From the NCBI RefSeq assembly GCF_003664035.1, contig NZ_RCCK01000010.1, forward strand, positions 1,364,001 to 1,428,000: DNA of 64,000 bases, read 5' to 3'. Both the position numbers and the translations under genes were made by a program. Shown piece by piece: positions 25,715 to 36,700 of this stretch. Under the pieces are notes generated by a model. That model saw only the letters and a list, made by a program, of their open reading frames with translations. It was not told the DNA's origin and did not search any database. The DNA comes from Pedobacter alluvionis. GTDB lineage: Bacteria; Bacteroidota; Bacteroidia; Sphingobacteriales; Sphingobacteriaceae. Numbering within the stretch: the stretch's first letter is position 1; each line of letters begins with the position of its first letter.

Positions 25715-27004
25715 ATGAAATATCTCATATTAATTGCCCTCAGCATATTTGGTACTACAGCCTTCGCACAACAAGCAGCTAAAAACGACGATAAAGAGAT
25801 TAAACAGGTTAAATTCGACCTGCTTAAAGCACCCAGTTCGCCTGCTTCAGCACTATTGGGTTTCGCCGTGTCAGATATCGAAAAACCGACTGATTTAAGC
25901 GATTTTATGCTTTCGCTACAGTCAGCTACTTCATCTTATACTAAACTTCCTTCCAGTTATGCGATAGATATTGCACCCTTTTACCTGTTCCGTAATAAAG
26001 GGGCAGATTTTAGTACCACAGGTAAAAACGGCTTACAGTCAACTAAATTCAAAGATTATTTAAGGCAGAGTTTTGTGGTGTCGCTAGCCTTGCGCAATCC
26101 AGATTCGGCTTTTAATAACTTTAAACCAACCAGTACTTATGGTGCACTGGGTTTAAAATTTTCCATCATCAGGCCGCAATACAATACCGAAACCAAACAG
26201 AAATTAAATTCTATATATGAAAAACAGCGGGCATTGCTGATGATCTATAAAATAGGCCTCGAAGAAAAAAGAAAATCGGCACGTTACGAATTGCTGGGCA
26301 TCAGAAATATTTACCTGCTCGATTCAATTTCTCACCTGCCTTACTTAACCGAAGAAGAAAAGAAAGCGCATGCGGTAGCCATGATGGAAGATACCTCCAG
26401 TGAGTTTGCTAAAAATGAATTGGAGAAAAGCGAACTGAACAAAGGTTTTAAAAAAGAAATACAGGCCGAGCTGGCTAAGCAGTCGAAACTGGAAGCCGAT
26501 CTGCAGGAAGAAGCCAAAACTTTTACGGGTAACCGCGAAGGTTTATCGGTTGATATTGCCGGTGGTTTAAGTACAGAATTTAGGGAGAAAAGATTTGATA
26601 ATTCTAAAATATTCAACTCGGGCGTATGGACAACCTTTGGTTACAACTGGGCCAACGGCAGTTCTATTTTGGGGCTGGCCCGTTACCTTTATAATCCGGA
26701 TGAAATATTTGCATTGGATAATCTAAAAAATAACATTGGTAACATTTCTACCTTCGATACCGGTCTGAGATTTGTTTTTACAAAGAATAAATTCGGTGGA
26801 GGTGCAGAGGCACTTTACCGGAGCATTTTATCATCAGCCACTGTAAAACCTTCGTGGCGGGTAGTGGCAAATGCCGATTATGCCTTATCAGACAATCAAA
26901 AAATCATCTTCTCTTTCGGCCGTAATTTCGACGGAACAGTAACCAAAAACGGAAACCTCGTAGCCGCATTAACAGTATTGTTTGGCATTGGTACAAATAG
27001 GTAG
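25715..27004 (+). CDS. 429-aa exported protein, probably outer-membrane
   Basis: It has a clear signal peptide (MKYLILIALSIFGTTAFAQQ). Residues ~145-270 are a long charged helical/coiled-coil stretch (EKQRALLMIYKIGLEEKRKS, ELEKSELNKGFKKEIQAELA). The flanking parts are beta-rich with alternating aromatic residues (ATSSYTKLPSSYAIDIAPFYLF, WTTFGYNWANGSSILGLARY), and the C-terminus (AALTVLFGIGTNR) looks like a barrel end. It is the only member of the 13.5-39.5 kb locus with a Sec signal and might be its outer-membrane anchor or pore. No family is recognised. Confidence 0.55.
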   Translation: MKYLILIALSIFGTTAFAQQAAKNDDKEIKQVKFDLLKAPSSPASALLGFAVSDIEKPTDLSDFMLSLQSATSSYTKLPSSYAIDIAPFYLFRNKGADFSTTGKNGLQSTKFKDYLRQSFVVSLALRNPDSAFNNFKPTSTYGALGLKFSIIRPQYNTETKQKLNSIYEKQRALLMIYKIGLEEKRKSARYELLGIRNIYLLDSISHLPYLTEEEKKAHAVAMMEDTSSEFAKNELEKSELNKGFKKEIQAELAKQSKLEADLQEEAKTFTGNREGLSVDIAGGLSTEFREKRFDNSKIFNSGVWTTFGYNWANGSSILGLARYLYNPDEIFALDNLKNNIGNISTFDTGLRFVFTKNKFGGGAEALYRSILSSATVKPSWRVVANADYALSDNQKIIFSFGRNFDGTVTKNGNLVAALTVLFGIGTNR

Positions 27005-27157
27005 GGTTTGTTAGTTCATTAGCCATTGGTTCATTAGTTCACTGGTGAATTGGTCATTGGCGAATTCATCATTGGTGAATTGCTATTTGTTTAATCGACT
27101 CTGGACTTCAGACTAGGGACTAAAGACTAAACTCTAAATAATGGGTCAAAATGTGCC

Positions 27158-27234
27158 AATACTTAACGGTTGCTTGCGAATACTTAAACAATGCTTTGCC
27201 GCCTTTCTTTTGGGTAGTATTCGCTGTATTTTTA
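27158..27234 (+). promoter_or_regulatory. LytTR-type operator and promoter block, copy 2
   Basis: AATACTTAACGGTTGC (27158) and AATACTTAAACAATGC (27179) are direct repeats 21 bp apart. TTTGGGTA follows at +51 (27209), then ATTCG and TATTTTTA (27227-27234). Each element and spacing matches the block at 15213. It sits 100 nt before the 2135-aa gene. The rest of 27005-27335 holds ATTGGTGAATTG-type short repeats (27020-27085) and a GGACTT-type minisatellite (27096-27135). Confidence 0.65.
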
Positions 27235-27335
27235 GTTGTTGCTTTTGTTAATAACGGGTCTTGGTAATCCATTTTGGAGTAGGCTAAATTACAGGGCATG
27301 CCTATTTTTAAGAACCGAAGCATAAAATTAATTAC

Positions 27336-30300
27336 ATGCCAGCCAATCAAGTTGTAACCAGAAGATTTTATCCAGCCCTATCGGAAGTAATTACGGTAGA
27401 TGACCTGCCGGAATTTTTACATTTTGCAGAAAATGGGTTGAACCTTTTGCTTGATAAGATTCATTATAAAAATCTTCAGTATTCAAAAAGTCAGCGCGGC
27501 GATTCGGCATTTTATAGTTTAGATATTGTAACCAGTAACATTGGCCTCGATTTACCTTTTGGTTTACGTTTGGTACTTAATCCTGATGAGGATGGCGATT
27601 CGAATATCTCGTCTTTCCCCATTTCCATACAGTACCAATGGGAGATGCTGGCCTTTTTACGTTCTTTTAAAGTTCAGAATTTCGCCTTCACACCGGAAGC
27701 ATTTTATGAGCTGGGCCTTCAAATATTTAAAATTACCGAAGATGAGGTCATCGCACACATCCTGAATTATTTTGTTGAAGATAATGACACCGAAACCAAA
27801 TTTGAGCAATTGCTCGATGCGGTAAATGTAGTTTATGGAACCAATTTAAGCCTTCCGCCAGATGAAGAGCCAACGGTTGATGCAGTGGTTGCCTTAATTA
27901 ACAACGAGGTAAATATTCCTAAAAGTGTTTCTGCAGTGATGTTTGGTATTTACATCTTAGATACCGGAGAGAACGAAACCCGTGAGCGGTTACAGCAATT
28001 TTACAACCGATTAGTTCCAAATGGAATAGAAGATTATATTAAACAGCTGATTACGCCAAAACTTAAGGCTACTTTAAAATTATCGGCAGGTATAGAATTT
28101 CCTCGGAACATATTAAAACCTGTAAATGAAAATGGGGCTTTGATTGATGGGGAACCAACCTCAATGTTTACTTTTGGCGAGGCCACGTTTTATGCCGATA
28201 CTGAATCGGGTATAGGTGCTGATGTAGAATTGGCAGGTAATCTGGTACCCGAATATGCCCAAATAGGCAATACAAACCTGTTTATCGGGATTAAAAAAGC
28301 CAAGCTCGACCTAAGCAAAAAAAGGAACATTGCTGAAGCAGATGCTGCAGGGTACGGACCAGATTTTACCGGCTTGTATATAGAGAGGGCTACTATTGGT
28401 TTAAGCCGTTTCGGCAAACAAAGCACCACAAAAACCAGCGTTGCTTTAATTGGTGAAGACATGCTGATCGGTACCGGTGGAGTTTCGGGTAAAATCTCAC
28501 TGGAATCTAACGGCGCTTTATATCATGACTTTGGTTTGTTCGAGGCAGAATTGAACCTGTTTTCAGTCACCTTTAAAAAAGGTGCCATTGTAGAATCCGA
28601 TATTGCAGGTAAACTCACCATTCCTGGTTTTAAGGATACTACCGGGCAGCAGGCCATAATCGATATTCGTGTACACATTCAGGATAATGGTGATTTTGAA
28701 CTTACCGCCAAACCACAACAAGGCTTATTGCCGATTACACTGCCGAATGTTTTTACCCTAAATATCAGAAGTTTTAATCTTGGCAAAGAAGCCCGTGGTT
28801 TTTATATCCAGATAGCCGGAACGTTGGATTTTATAGCCGATATTCCAGGCTTAGGGCAGGTATTGCCCAAAGATATCGAGATTCAGAAATTAAGAATCTG
28901 GGATGATGGTGAAATTGAATTTGATGGTGGCAGTTTTGTCATTCAGAAAGCCTTTAAACTTAAAGTTGGTCCGGTTAACCTCGAAGTTAGCCAGATTGCT
29001 TTTGGTGCCTATACCAGGCAGTTAAAGGGTATAGAACGTAAATACCGTTTCTTTGGTTTTGATGGAATGATCAATACCGGTAATGCCGGTGTAAATGCCA
29101 CTGGTAATGGTATAAAATATTACTTTACCATCGATCACAACGACACCGATAAATCTTTTGATAGCTTTACCAGTATAGATGGTATTGGGATCGACCTCAC
29201 AATTCCGGGTAATGTAAGCAAAGAAAAAGCTGCTTTTATATTAAACGGTTATTTGAGCATGAGCAATCCCGATCCTGCCATTCGTGACTCTAAGGCCGGA
29301 TCGGAATACACCGGTTCCATTAGCTTCTCTATGCCGAAACTCCGTTTAAGTGGTTCTGCTGCCATGACCTTAACACCGAGTGTGCCATCCTTTGTCGTCG
29401 ATATTGGTATGGAACTGCCAGGCCCAATTCCGCTTGGGGCAACAGGCCTGGGTATATATGGTTTCAGGGGAATCATTGGCAGGCATTATATTGCATCTAA
29501 ATCGGCCACCAAACCTCCATTGCCAGATACTGCCAGTTGGTGGGAATACTATAAAGCTAAAAGTAATACTACCGGCAGAGAGGGGATAGAACTGGATAAA
29601 TTTGCTGATAAAGCGGGCTATTCCGTTGGGGCAGGGGTATCTATTGCAACCTCTTTTGATAATGGTTTTACCTTTTCTACCAAGCTCTTTTTATATTTAG
29701 GCTTACCCAACCTGTTTCTATTACAGGGACAGGCGGGAGTGCTGCGTTCACGTATTGGATTAAATAAAGATGTAGATCCACCGTTCAGCGCTTTAATTGC
29801 TATAGATGATAAGTCCTTTATTTCCAGTTTAGGTGTAAATTACCGCTTACCTGAAGGTGGCGCTTTTGATGGTGCTATATTTAGCCTAAGTGGTAAGCTC
29901 GAACTGGCTTTCTTTTTTAACAATGCTTCGGGATGGTACCTTAATGTAGGTAAAGATCAACCTGAAAGTGAAAGGATCAGGGCGAGGATACTTACCCTCT
30001 TCCAGGGTTATGCGTATCTCATGATCTCATCACGCGGTATTAAAGCGGGGGCAGGGGCAAGATTCGATTTTAAGGCCAATTTCGGTATTGTAGAATTTGG
30101 TTTTGGTGCCTTCGTTGACCTGGGCGGTTCCATTAGCTTTAAACCGATACAAATTGGCGGTTACATCAGAATGGGTGGCTATGCCTATATCCGGATCCTG
30201 AGATTTAAGTTTTATATTTCGATTACCGTAACCTTAGGTTTTGAGGCACCAAATCCATTTAACATTTATGGTGCATTGGAGCTCGATTTAGGCTTGCCGT

Positions 30301-33300
30301 GGCCGGTAAGAAAACTCGGCCGGATCAAAATAACGCTAAGCTGGAAATTTAATAACAATAGAGAACCATTGTTCGATCCGATACAGATATTAAGCCTGCC
30401 CGATCCTGCAACCGGCTATATGCCTGCTGCGGCAACCAACATGCTCTCAAGCGAAACTTTCCCGATCAACTATGTAAATTACGAAATTACAGGGAGCTCG
30501 GTAAATATTCCGGCGCCAGGGGCTGGCGGTTGGCAGTATAACTTTAATGACGAAAATGCGCTAACGCATGTAACCATACCATTAGATAGTTTTATCGATA
30601 TCGATTTATTAAAACCGGTAAAACCAGTGGCAGGACTTATTGGTGGGGCAGGTAATCAATTGCCCGATGGTTATATAGAAATGCTGCCACCACAAAAAGG
30701 AATCAGTAGTCAGGTACGTCACGAATTACAGTTGCTTGGTCTCGAAATTTATGCCTGGAACGAAAACGGAAGTTGGCAGCCCTACAATATTTATGAAGCT
30801 GTTACCGTTATCCGTGCCGATAATACAGGTACTGGAGCCATCGACCTTAGTAAATTGAATAATGCGTACTGGCAGTTTAACGAACCTAACCGGTACAACA
30901 AGATCAGGGTATTATCGCAGAATATGTTTAGCTATAGTAATGGCATGAGCAATTCTACAGCCAATCTCGATGCTTTAAACTTTCAGCGGAAAGATCTATT
31001 CTGTTATGAAAATGTATCTAAGCTTAACGTCGTGAACTGGATCGGTCAGCCATTGAATAAAGTGTATCAGCCAGCCGAAACCTTTTACATTAAAAACGTT
31101 GCCTTTAGGTTTACCAACATTGAAGGGCAGGTACAGAACGACGCAGGCTTTGGTAATACCGTATTGCAGCTGGCCCAAAGTGGCGGTTCTTTAAGTGTAA
31201 TTTTACCCGAAGCCGTGACTACCGTTTCGCTCGACTTTGGAGCCAACGCCAATGCGCTCCGTGTTGATTATGTACAACATCAGTACCGCATAGGTTATGA
31301 TATAAACCCGCTAAAATATATGGGGCATAACTTCGGTGATATATTGGTGCCAAAAACGGTAAAATATAATGTGCAGGTATTAACGCAGTATCTGGGCGAT
31401 ACAGAAAGCAATACCAGTTTAAATTATAACAATTTAAACCAGCCCATTAACGAAGTGATGATCCATTTCGAAAGCAGGTATCCGTTAAATTTTGAAGGTG
31501 ATATTGTATTGGGTGGTTACTTTAACTTACCTGCAAGCTACATTTCAACTACAGCTTTTCCAAATGGACATGAGTTTGATGCCGGTAAAGCATTGGTTTA
31601 CGCAACCATTTACAATAAGGCTTTTACTGCAACGGAAGTATTAATTAAAGCATATAATAACCCGGTAGGGGTTGTGGGGCAGTGGCCATTGGATAACCGT
31701 GTGCCTATTGTAGGTAACCAGAATGCCCTTGTTGCCGGAAATCCCGGTATGATAAATGGTTTTTATGGAAAAACCAGCAGCAACGAGTGGCAGTTACATC
31801 AGGCCTATGATTATACCGCTAATAGCGATGCCCTTTTAATTCCTTTTGAGCCTGAATTAAAAGTTGAAGAAGGTAATTTTGCCTTCGAGGTTACTGCTGT
31901 TTTTAATCCTTTTGAAGCAGGTGTAAGTACGCTTTTCTCAAGGGTTACGCAAGATCCTACAACAGGTAAGAAAAAAGGTTATGCACTGCATCTGTATCAG
32001 GATGCACCTGGCAATGCAGATACTATTTATGGTGCCGAACAGCCTGTTCCATCATTCAAAATATGGTTTACCGCCTATCAGGATCTTGGTCATTATGGAT
32101 TAAGTGCTTCAGAGAAATATACATTGAACTGTGATACTGGTAAACTGACTGAAAAACAATATAAACAGATCTTGATCTCGGTAAACCGTAGCGCCGGAAC
32201 CATCGATATTTTTATTGATAAAGTGCTGAAAGCAAGTGAAGCCATCCCTTCCGAACTGGATTTTGTTGCTCCGGTAATTAAAATAACCAACCTAAACCAG
32301 CTAAGTTATTTAACAGAAGTATTACAGCGCAGGCTGGAAGAAAATAACATTACCCCCACCGGTTTTATTGATGAGGCAGAATTGTTAAGCAATAACTTAA
32401 ATAAAACCATACAGCCGGTATGGCGCCCTGATACAACCTATGCCATTGTGGTTAAAACACGCGATGTGATACGCGATGTGATAGAAGAGAATGCAGAAGA
32501 AGAAGAAGAAAATGCAGACGCAGCCGTACAAAAGAACCATATTTATGGTTTTAAAACCGTTGGGCCGATTGGGCACTTTCAAAAGAAAAATGCCATTTAT
32601 AAAGCACTGAAAGAACAGGATAAAGCAGCTGCATTTAAACTGGCTGATTTAAAGCACTACATTGATTACGAACGTTCTTTCCCTGATGCACAAAGCCGTT
32701 ACGATTTAAGCAAACCTGTATTTTGCCATGATCCGAAAGTAAGCCTGTTGTTTGTTAAACCTTATCTTAATGCCATGTTCTCTGATTGGGATGGTTATTT
32801 AGGTCTGCCAACCGTTAAGAGTACTTTACAGCTGCAGCTGCTGGATCCTTATGGCGCAATTTTAAGCCCCGAATTAATCTGGGAGCAATTGCCTGATGAG
32901 GAAATTACCAATGCCAACTTTATGAAATTACCACCCGATCAGCAGCTGCTGTATTTCATGAACCGCGCAGCGCTCGAAGATTCTTGCAATGTAAACCCTG
33001 TAAGTATTAAAAAGCGTAAAAAACAGGGGGCATACCATTTCCCTAACCTTGAGCCGAACCGTTTGTATACCGCTTTATTTACCGCAGTATATCAACCGCT
33101 TGGTGAGGTAGAACAAAGGGCGGAGATTCACCGTTTTAACTTTAAAACATCCCGTTTCAGCACCTTTGCAGAACAGGCCGGAAGTTATGTGCTGAACAGT
33201 ACCACTGGGTCTGAAAAATATGCGGTTTATCCACTAAAGGTAAGTTTTACACAGGCCGAAATTGATGGGACAATCAAAAAACTGATTGATGATAACCTTG

Positions 33301-33743
33301 AAAATGACGCTGCTGAAGTAATCAGGTATGCGGCAAAGTACGATCGTTTGGTGTATGGCGGTTTGACAATTAAAAACCTCGAACCGATTGAAACCACGGT
33401 GATCCATCCGGTAATCAATATTGATCCTTTGGATTCAGGTAAACGCTTATTGGGTATATTGATCAGGAACCCTGAACCTTTTAACAATCCAAAGCTACCG
33501 CTTGATTCTTTAAATAATACGGTTGGTTTATCGCTTAGCCCTTCGGGACAAGCCGTGCTGGCGCCAGAAGCATTTATTTATATCCATGCACAGGATACCT
33601 CAGCAGTGTTTATCAGCAATGCAGGATTAAATATGCCGGTTGGCGATACACAGTTACACTTTAAATACAAAATATTTAACGGTAATGATTATGAAACAGA
33701 TTCTGAAAGTTATAATGGGCCGATCATCCGAATAACGCTTTAA
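27336..33743 (+). CDS. Giant 2135-aa beta-rich protein with LamG-like region
   Basis: No signal peptide. Residues ~1-250 are a mixed N-terminal domain. Residues ~250-1020 form a long series of Gly-rich beta strands (for example GSISFKPIQIGGYIRMGGYA, GLGIYGFRGIIGRHYIASK), loosely like DUF6603-type proteins. Residues ~1020-1440 are beta domains. Residues ~1445-1650 look like a LamG/concanavalin fold (VGQWPLDNRVP, FAFEVTAVFNPFEAG, ILISVNRSAGTIDIFIDKVL). There is a Glu-rich run near 1720 (ENAEEEEENADAA). The C-terminal part is again beta-rich. It is probably a surface or particle-associated structural/binding protein. It is first in the second LytTR-linked unit. Confidence 0.6.
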   Translation: MPANQVVTRRFYPALSEVITVDDLPEFLHFAENGLNLLLDKIHYKNLQYSKSQRGDSAFYSLDIVTSNIGLDLPFGLRLVLNPDEDGDSNISSFPISIQYQWEMLAFLRSFKVQNFAFTPEAFYELGLQIFKITEDEVIAHILNYFVEDNDTETKFEQLLDAVNVVYGTNLSLPPDEEPTVDAVVALINNEVNIPKSVSAVMFGIYILDTGENETRERLQQFYNRLVPNGIEDYIKQLITPKLKATLKLSAGIEFPRNILKPVNENGALIDGEPTSMFTFGEATFYADTESGIGADVELAGNLVPEYAQIGNTNLFIGIKKAKLDLSKKRNIAEADAAGYGPDFTGLYIERATIGLSRFGKQSTTKTSVALIGEDMLIGTGGVSGKISLESNGALYHDFGLFEAELNLFSVTFKKGAIVESDIAGKLTIPGFKDTTGQQAIIDIRVHIQDNGDFELTAKPQQGLLPITLPNVFTLNIRSFNLGKEARGFYIQIAGTLDFIADIPGLGQVLPKDIEIQKLRIWDDGEIEFDGGSFVIQKAFKLKVGPVNLEVSQIAFGAYTRQLKGIERKYRFFGFDGMINTGNAGVNATGNGIKYYFTIDHNDTDKSFDSFTSIDGIGIDLTIPGNVSKEKAAFILNGYLSMSNPDPAIRDSKAGSEYTGSISFSMPKLRLSGSAAMTLTPSVPSFVVDIGMELPGPIPLGATGLGIYGFRGIIGRHYIASKSATKPPLPDTASWWEYYKAKSNTTGREGIELDKFADKAGYSVGAGVSIATSFDNGFTFSTKLFLYLGLPNLFLLQGQAGVLRSRIGLNKDVDPPFSALIAIDDKSFISSLGVNYRLPEGGAFDGAIFSLSGKLELAFFFNNASGWYLNVGKDQPESERIRARILTLFQGYAYLMISSRGIKAGAGARFDFKANFGIVEFGFGAFVDLGGSISFKPIQIGGYIRMGGYAYIRILRFKFYISITVTLGFEAPNPFNIYGALELDLGLPWPVRKLGRIKITLSWKFNNNREPLFDPIQILSLPDPATGYMPAAATNMLSSETFPINYVNYEITGSSVNIPAPGAGGWQYNFNDENALTHVTIPLDSFIDIDLLKPVKPVAGLIGGAGNQLPDGYIEMLPPQKGISSQVRHELQLLGLEIYAWNENGSWQPYNIYEAVTVIRADNTGTGAIDLSKLNNAYWQFNEPNRYNKIRVLSQNMFSYSNGMSNSTANLDALNFQRKDLFCYENVSKLNVVNWIGQPLNKVYQPAETFYIKNVAFRFTNIEGQVQNDAGFGNTVLQLAQSGGSLSVILPEAVTTVSLDFGANANALRVDYVQHQYRIGYDINPLKYMGHNFGDILVPKTVKYNVQVLTQYLGDTESNTSLNYNNLNQPINEVMIHFESRYPLNFEGDIVLGGYFNLPASYISTTAFPNGHEFDAGKALVYATIYNKAFTATEVLIKAYNNPVGVVGQWPLDNRVPIVGNQNALVAGNPGMINGFYGKTSSNEWQLHQAYDYTANSDALLIPFEPELKVEEGNFAFEVTAVFNPFEAGVSTLFSRVTQDPTTGKKKGYALHLYQDAPGNADTIYGAEQPVPSFKIWFTAYQDLGHYGLSASEKYTLNCDTGKLTEKQYKQILISVNRSAGTIDIFIDKVLKASEAIPSELDFVAPVIKITNLNQLSYLTEVLQRRLEENNITPTGFIDEAELLSNNLNKTIQPVWRPDTTYAIVVKTRDVIRDVIEENAEEEEENADAAVQKNHIYGFKTVGPIGHFQKKNAIYKALKEQDKAAAFKLADLKHYIDYERSFPDAQSRYDLSKPVFCHDPKVSLLFVKPYLNAMFSDWDGYLGLPTVKSTLQLQLLDPYGAILSPELIWEQLPDEEITNANFMKLPPDQQLLYFMNRAALEDSCNVNPVSIKKRKKQGAYHFPNLEPNRLYTALFTAVYQPLGEVEQRAEIHRFNFKTSRFSTFAEQAGSYVLNSTTGSEKYAVYPLKVSFTQAEIDGTIKKLIDDNLENDAAEVIRYAAKYDRLVYGGLTIKNLEPIETTVIHPVINIDPLDSGKRLLGILIRNPEPFNNPKLPLDSLNNTVGLSLSPSGQAVLAPEAFIYIHAQDTSAVFISNAGLNMPVGDTQLHFKYKIFNGNDYETDSESYNGPIIRITL

Positions 33744-33793
33744 CAGTTTGCTGAATTAAAACATGAACAATAATTTATAAAAATACTTTCAAA

Positions 33794-36700
33794 ATGGCGT
33801 CTGCGAACAACTTCAATGCTTATTCATCCGACTATACCCGTATAACAGATTGTCTTTTTGCTATACAAGCTTTAGAAGCGAGTGGAAGCTTAAATACCCA
33901 GACAGAATTGCTGCGGTTGCTGCGCCTGCTGGAGCAGGATGTATTAAAAAAATTATATGTAATAACCGTTAGAGTATTAAAAGTAGTAACCAACCCTGAT
34001 AGTACCGTTTATATCGGGGGTGATTTTAGCGAAAAGAATTTTTCTGAAAAAGATTTTAACATAGGTGCTCTGGTGATCAACCCACCAAGCAATCGGGATT
34101 ACTTTTATGGTGATTTTGATAGGGAAGATTTTCTGTCTAATGATTTTTATGTAGGCTACCTGGAAACCAGCGGTAAAGGTTACAGTACCATTTTTAAGAG
34201 CATTTTAAACATGCTTGATGAGATTAACAATTATCGTGAAGATACCTTTAGCGAGGAAGACCGTTATGCTTTAAACGAAGCATTGGAAGCATTATTGGCT
34301 GCCTTTAAAGTGATAAAGGATTTATTGACCCAATTGGCTTTGAACCCTTGTGGCCTGGATGATACTTATTTGAACAATACGGGTGGTATTTACCTTCAGG
34401 CAGCTGGCTCTGACGGTGCCAACGGCATTGCCCAGGGTATTCATTTAAGATGGAGCCTTACCGGTGTATTGGGAGATAACCATTTGCCCAAAGGAGACTA
34501 CTATAATGCCCAGAACAGCCAGTTATCAGGCTTTAACCGAAAGGATGATTATGTCAAGGTATTCCGTACGCAATATATAAATGCGCCGACCATATCTATT
34601 GATTTTGAATTCAACCGTCCTGTTATAAATTTTAAAGACAGACAGTGGATATACACGGTTAACAATAATTTTAATGGACATAAAATTACCAACCGCGTAA
34701 AGCTGACCTTTGAGAATGCCAATGCTTATAGCGAATTGGGCAGAACAATTGACCCATTGCTGGATTATTATCGGTTTTTATCCTCCTACAATGAAATCAT
34801 CACTTTAGAAATAGAAGGTAAAACCAGCTATTCAGTAGGGTTCCATTTTAATAATACCAGCAACGAAAAGGCAGTACTTAAGGTGAAAATGCTTTCGCAG
34901 ATTGTTAATGAACCCGATAACACTATTGAAGTACGTAAAACTATGTTACTGGATACCCTTGGGGACATATTTGAATTCGCAAAAGCAGATAATATTGCCA
35001 AAATATCGATTAAAAAATCAGCAAATGCTGTCATTGAGAACTTTTATTTCTCAACCTACCATGATTTTTTAACTACCCGCCAAGAAACAGACTGGATGGA
35101 AGTAGGAGGTGGTTTTGGCCTTTCTTTAGATGATGCCGTGGTTTTCGATCGTTTGGAGGATGAAAACTATCCTATCGATCACCTCTGGCCACATTTTAAT
35201 GATGGCACTACCGTAAAGGTGGCCAATTATCAGGATAAATGGTTAACTTCCAGAGCTGACAGCCTCTCGGTAAAAGAAGTGTTAAACAAATACCTTCAGT
35301 TAAGCCATACCAACCCAAGAGCAGAGGAAATGGTTTCTAATGTAGATCAGGGACAGCAGAATGAAGGTTTTATGATCAGTTACCTGGATATCATGAATAT
35401 GCAGGCATTGGACTATCATTTCGCAAGGATGTTAGGCCTGGGACATATCGATACAGTAGATAACGATGGAGACTATTTTTATCAGGCACGTTATACTAAT
35501 AAAAGTAGTTTAAACTCATCTGGCACCTCAACTTATGTGTATACCAGTTTACCCGTTACAAAAAGAGATTACCTGCTGCCCGAAAAACCTAAAATGCGAC
35601 CAGTGGCTTATCAGTTTTTGGGCGATAACGACAGTATGAACGATATGCTTGATGGTAATGGTTATGCAAATTTCGATTATGCACGTGTAGTTAACATAGG
35701 CAGGATGCCTTTTACTGACGAACTGGTTGGTCATGATTTTTTTACTAATCTGAATGCCATCGAAAACCAGAATATTTTCGAAAATCCGAAGCCGGTATTT
35801 TATGGTTTGGAGTATCGGGCAGAAAATCAGTCAGCCTATGTGAAACCTGAAATTACCAGCGGTAGTTTTCCTGGCGAACATCAATATTATGCTTATGATA
35901 ATGCCAATCCGCAGGGTGTATTAGAGACTCAGCCATTAAGAGATGATGTATTGAGTTTGTTTACTCATTTCGAAAAACAACCTGGTAAACATTTTTATGC
36001 CATTTATGGTATTAACTGGTTCTCCAGGGTTTCTGCACTGAGTGATGAGGTACATACTGATGCTACTGAATTTGCAGCGGTAAATACATTATTACCGCCA
36101 AGCGATGTTACTGTGCAATATGTTCAAAAAGAGGATCCTTTATTGTTTACCACTACTGCTGAGCAAAATTGGCTGGCCGGACGTAAACAGGTATTTGAAG
36201 GTCAGGATATTGGCTTTACGCGTGTCACTTTTAACTGGCTGGATATATTAGATGCCACCAGATTAATTGATCAGTCGGCTGTACAGCTTAATACATTGAT
36301 TAAAGCAGACCATGTTAAGGCTTATTTTAATCCTGAATTACCCTTAATCATAACCGGACAGATAAAAGATATTATTCATGAATCTGATGAAAAAATGATC
36401 AGGTTAATTGTTGGTAGTTATAAACAGATTGATGGTACACTAATAACACCTAATGTAGCTTCTGGTGATTTTTTTAGGTTCAGCAATAGCTTATTAACTA
36501 CGCCCAATGGTAAATACCGTGTGGAGAATGTCGTAAACGGAAGTACAGGGATAGAGATTATTATTGAGGGTATTAGTGAAAGTGGGGTAGTAGATGATGA
36601 AAACGAAGCTGGCTCTTATTCGACCCAAAAATTTGCAACTTTCCCCGAAATTGGAAGCAGATTTTCGGTTGCCGAAAACTTAAGTAATCCCGCAAACTGG

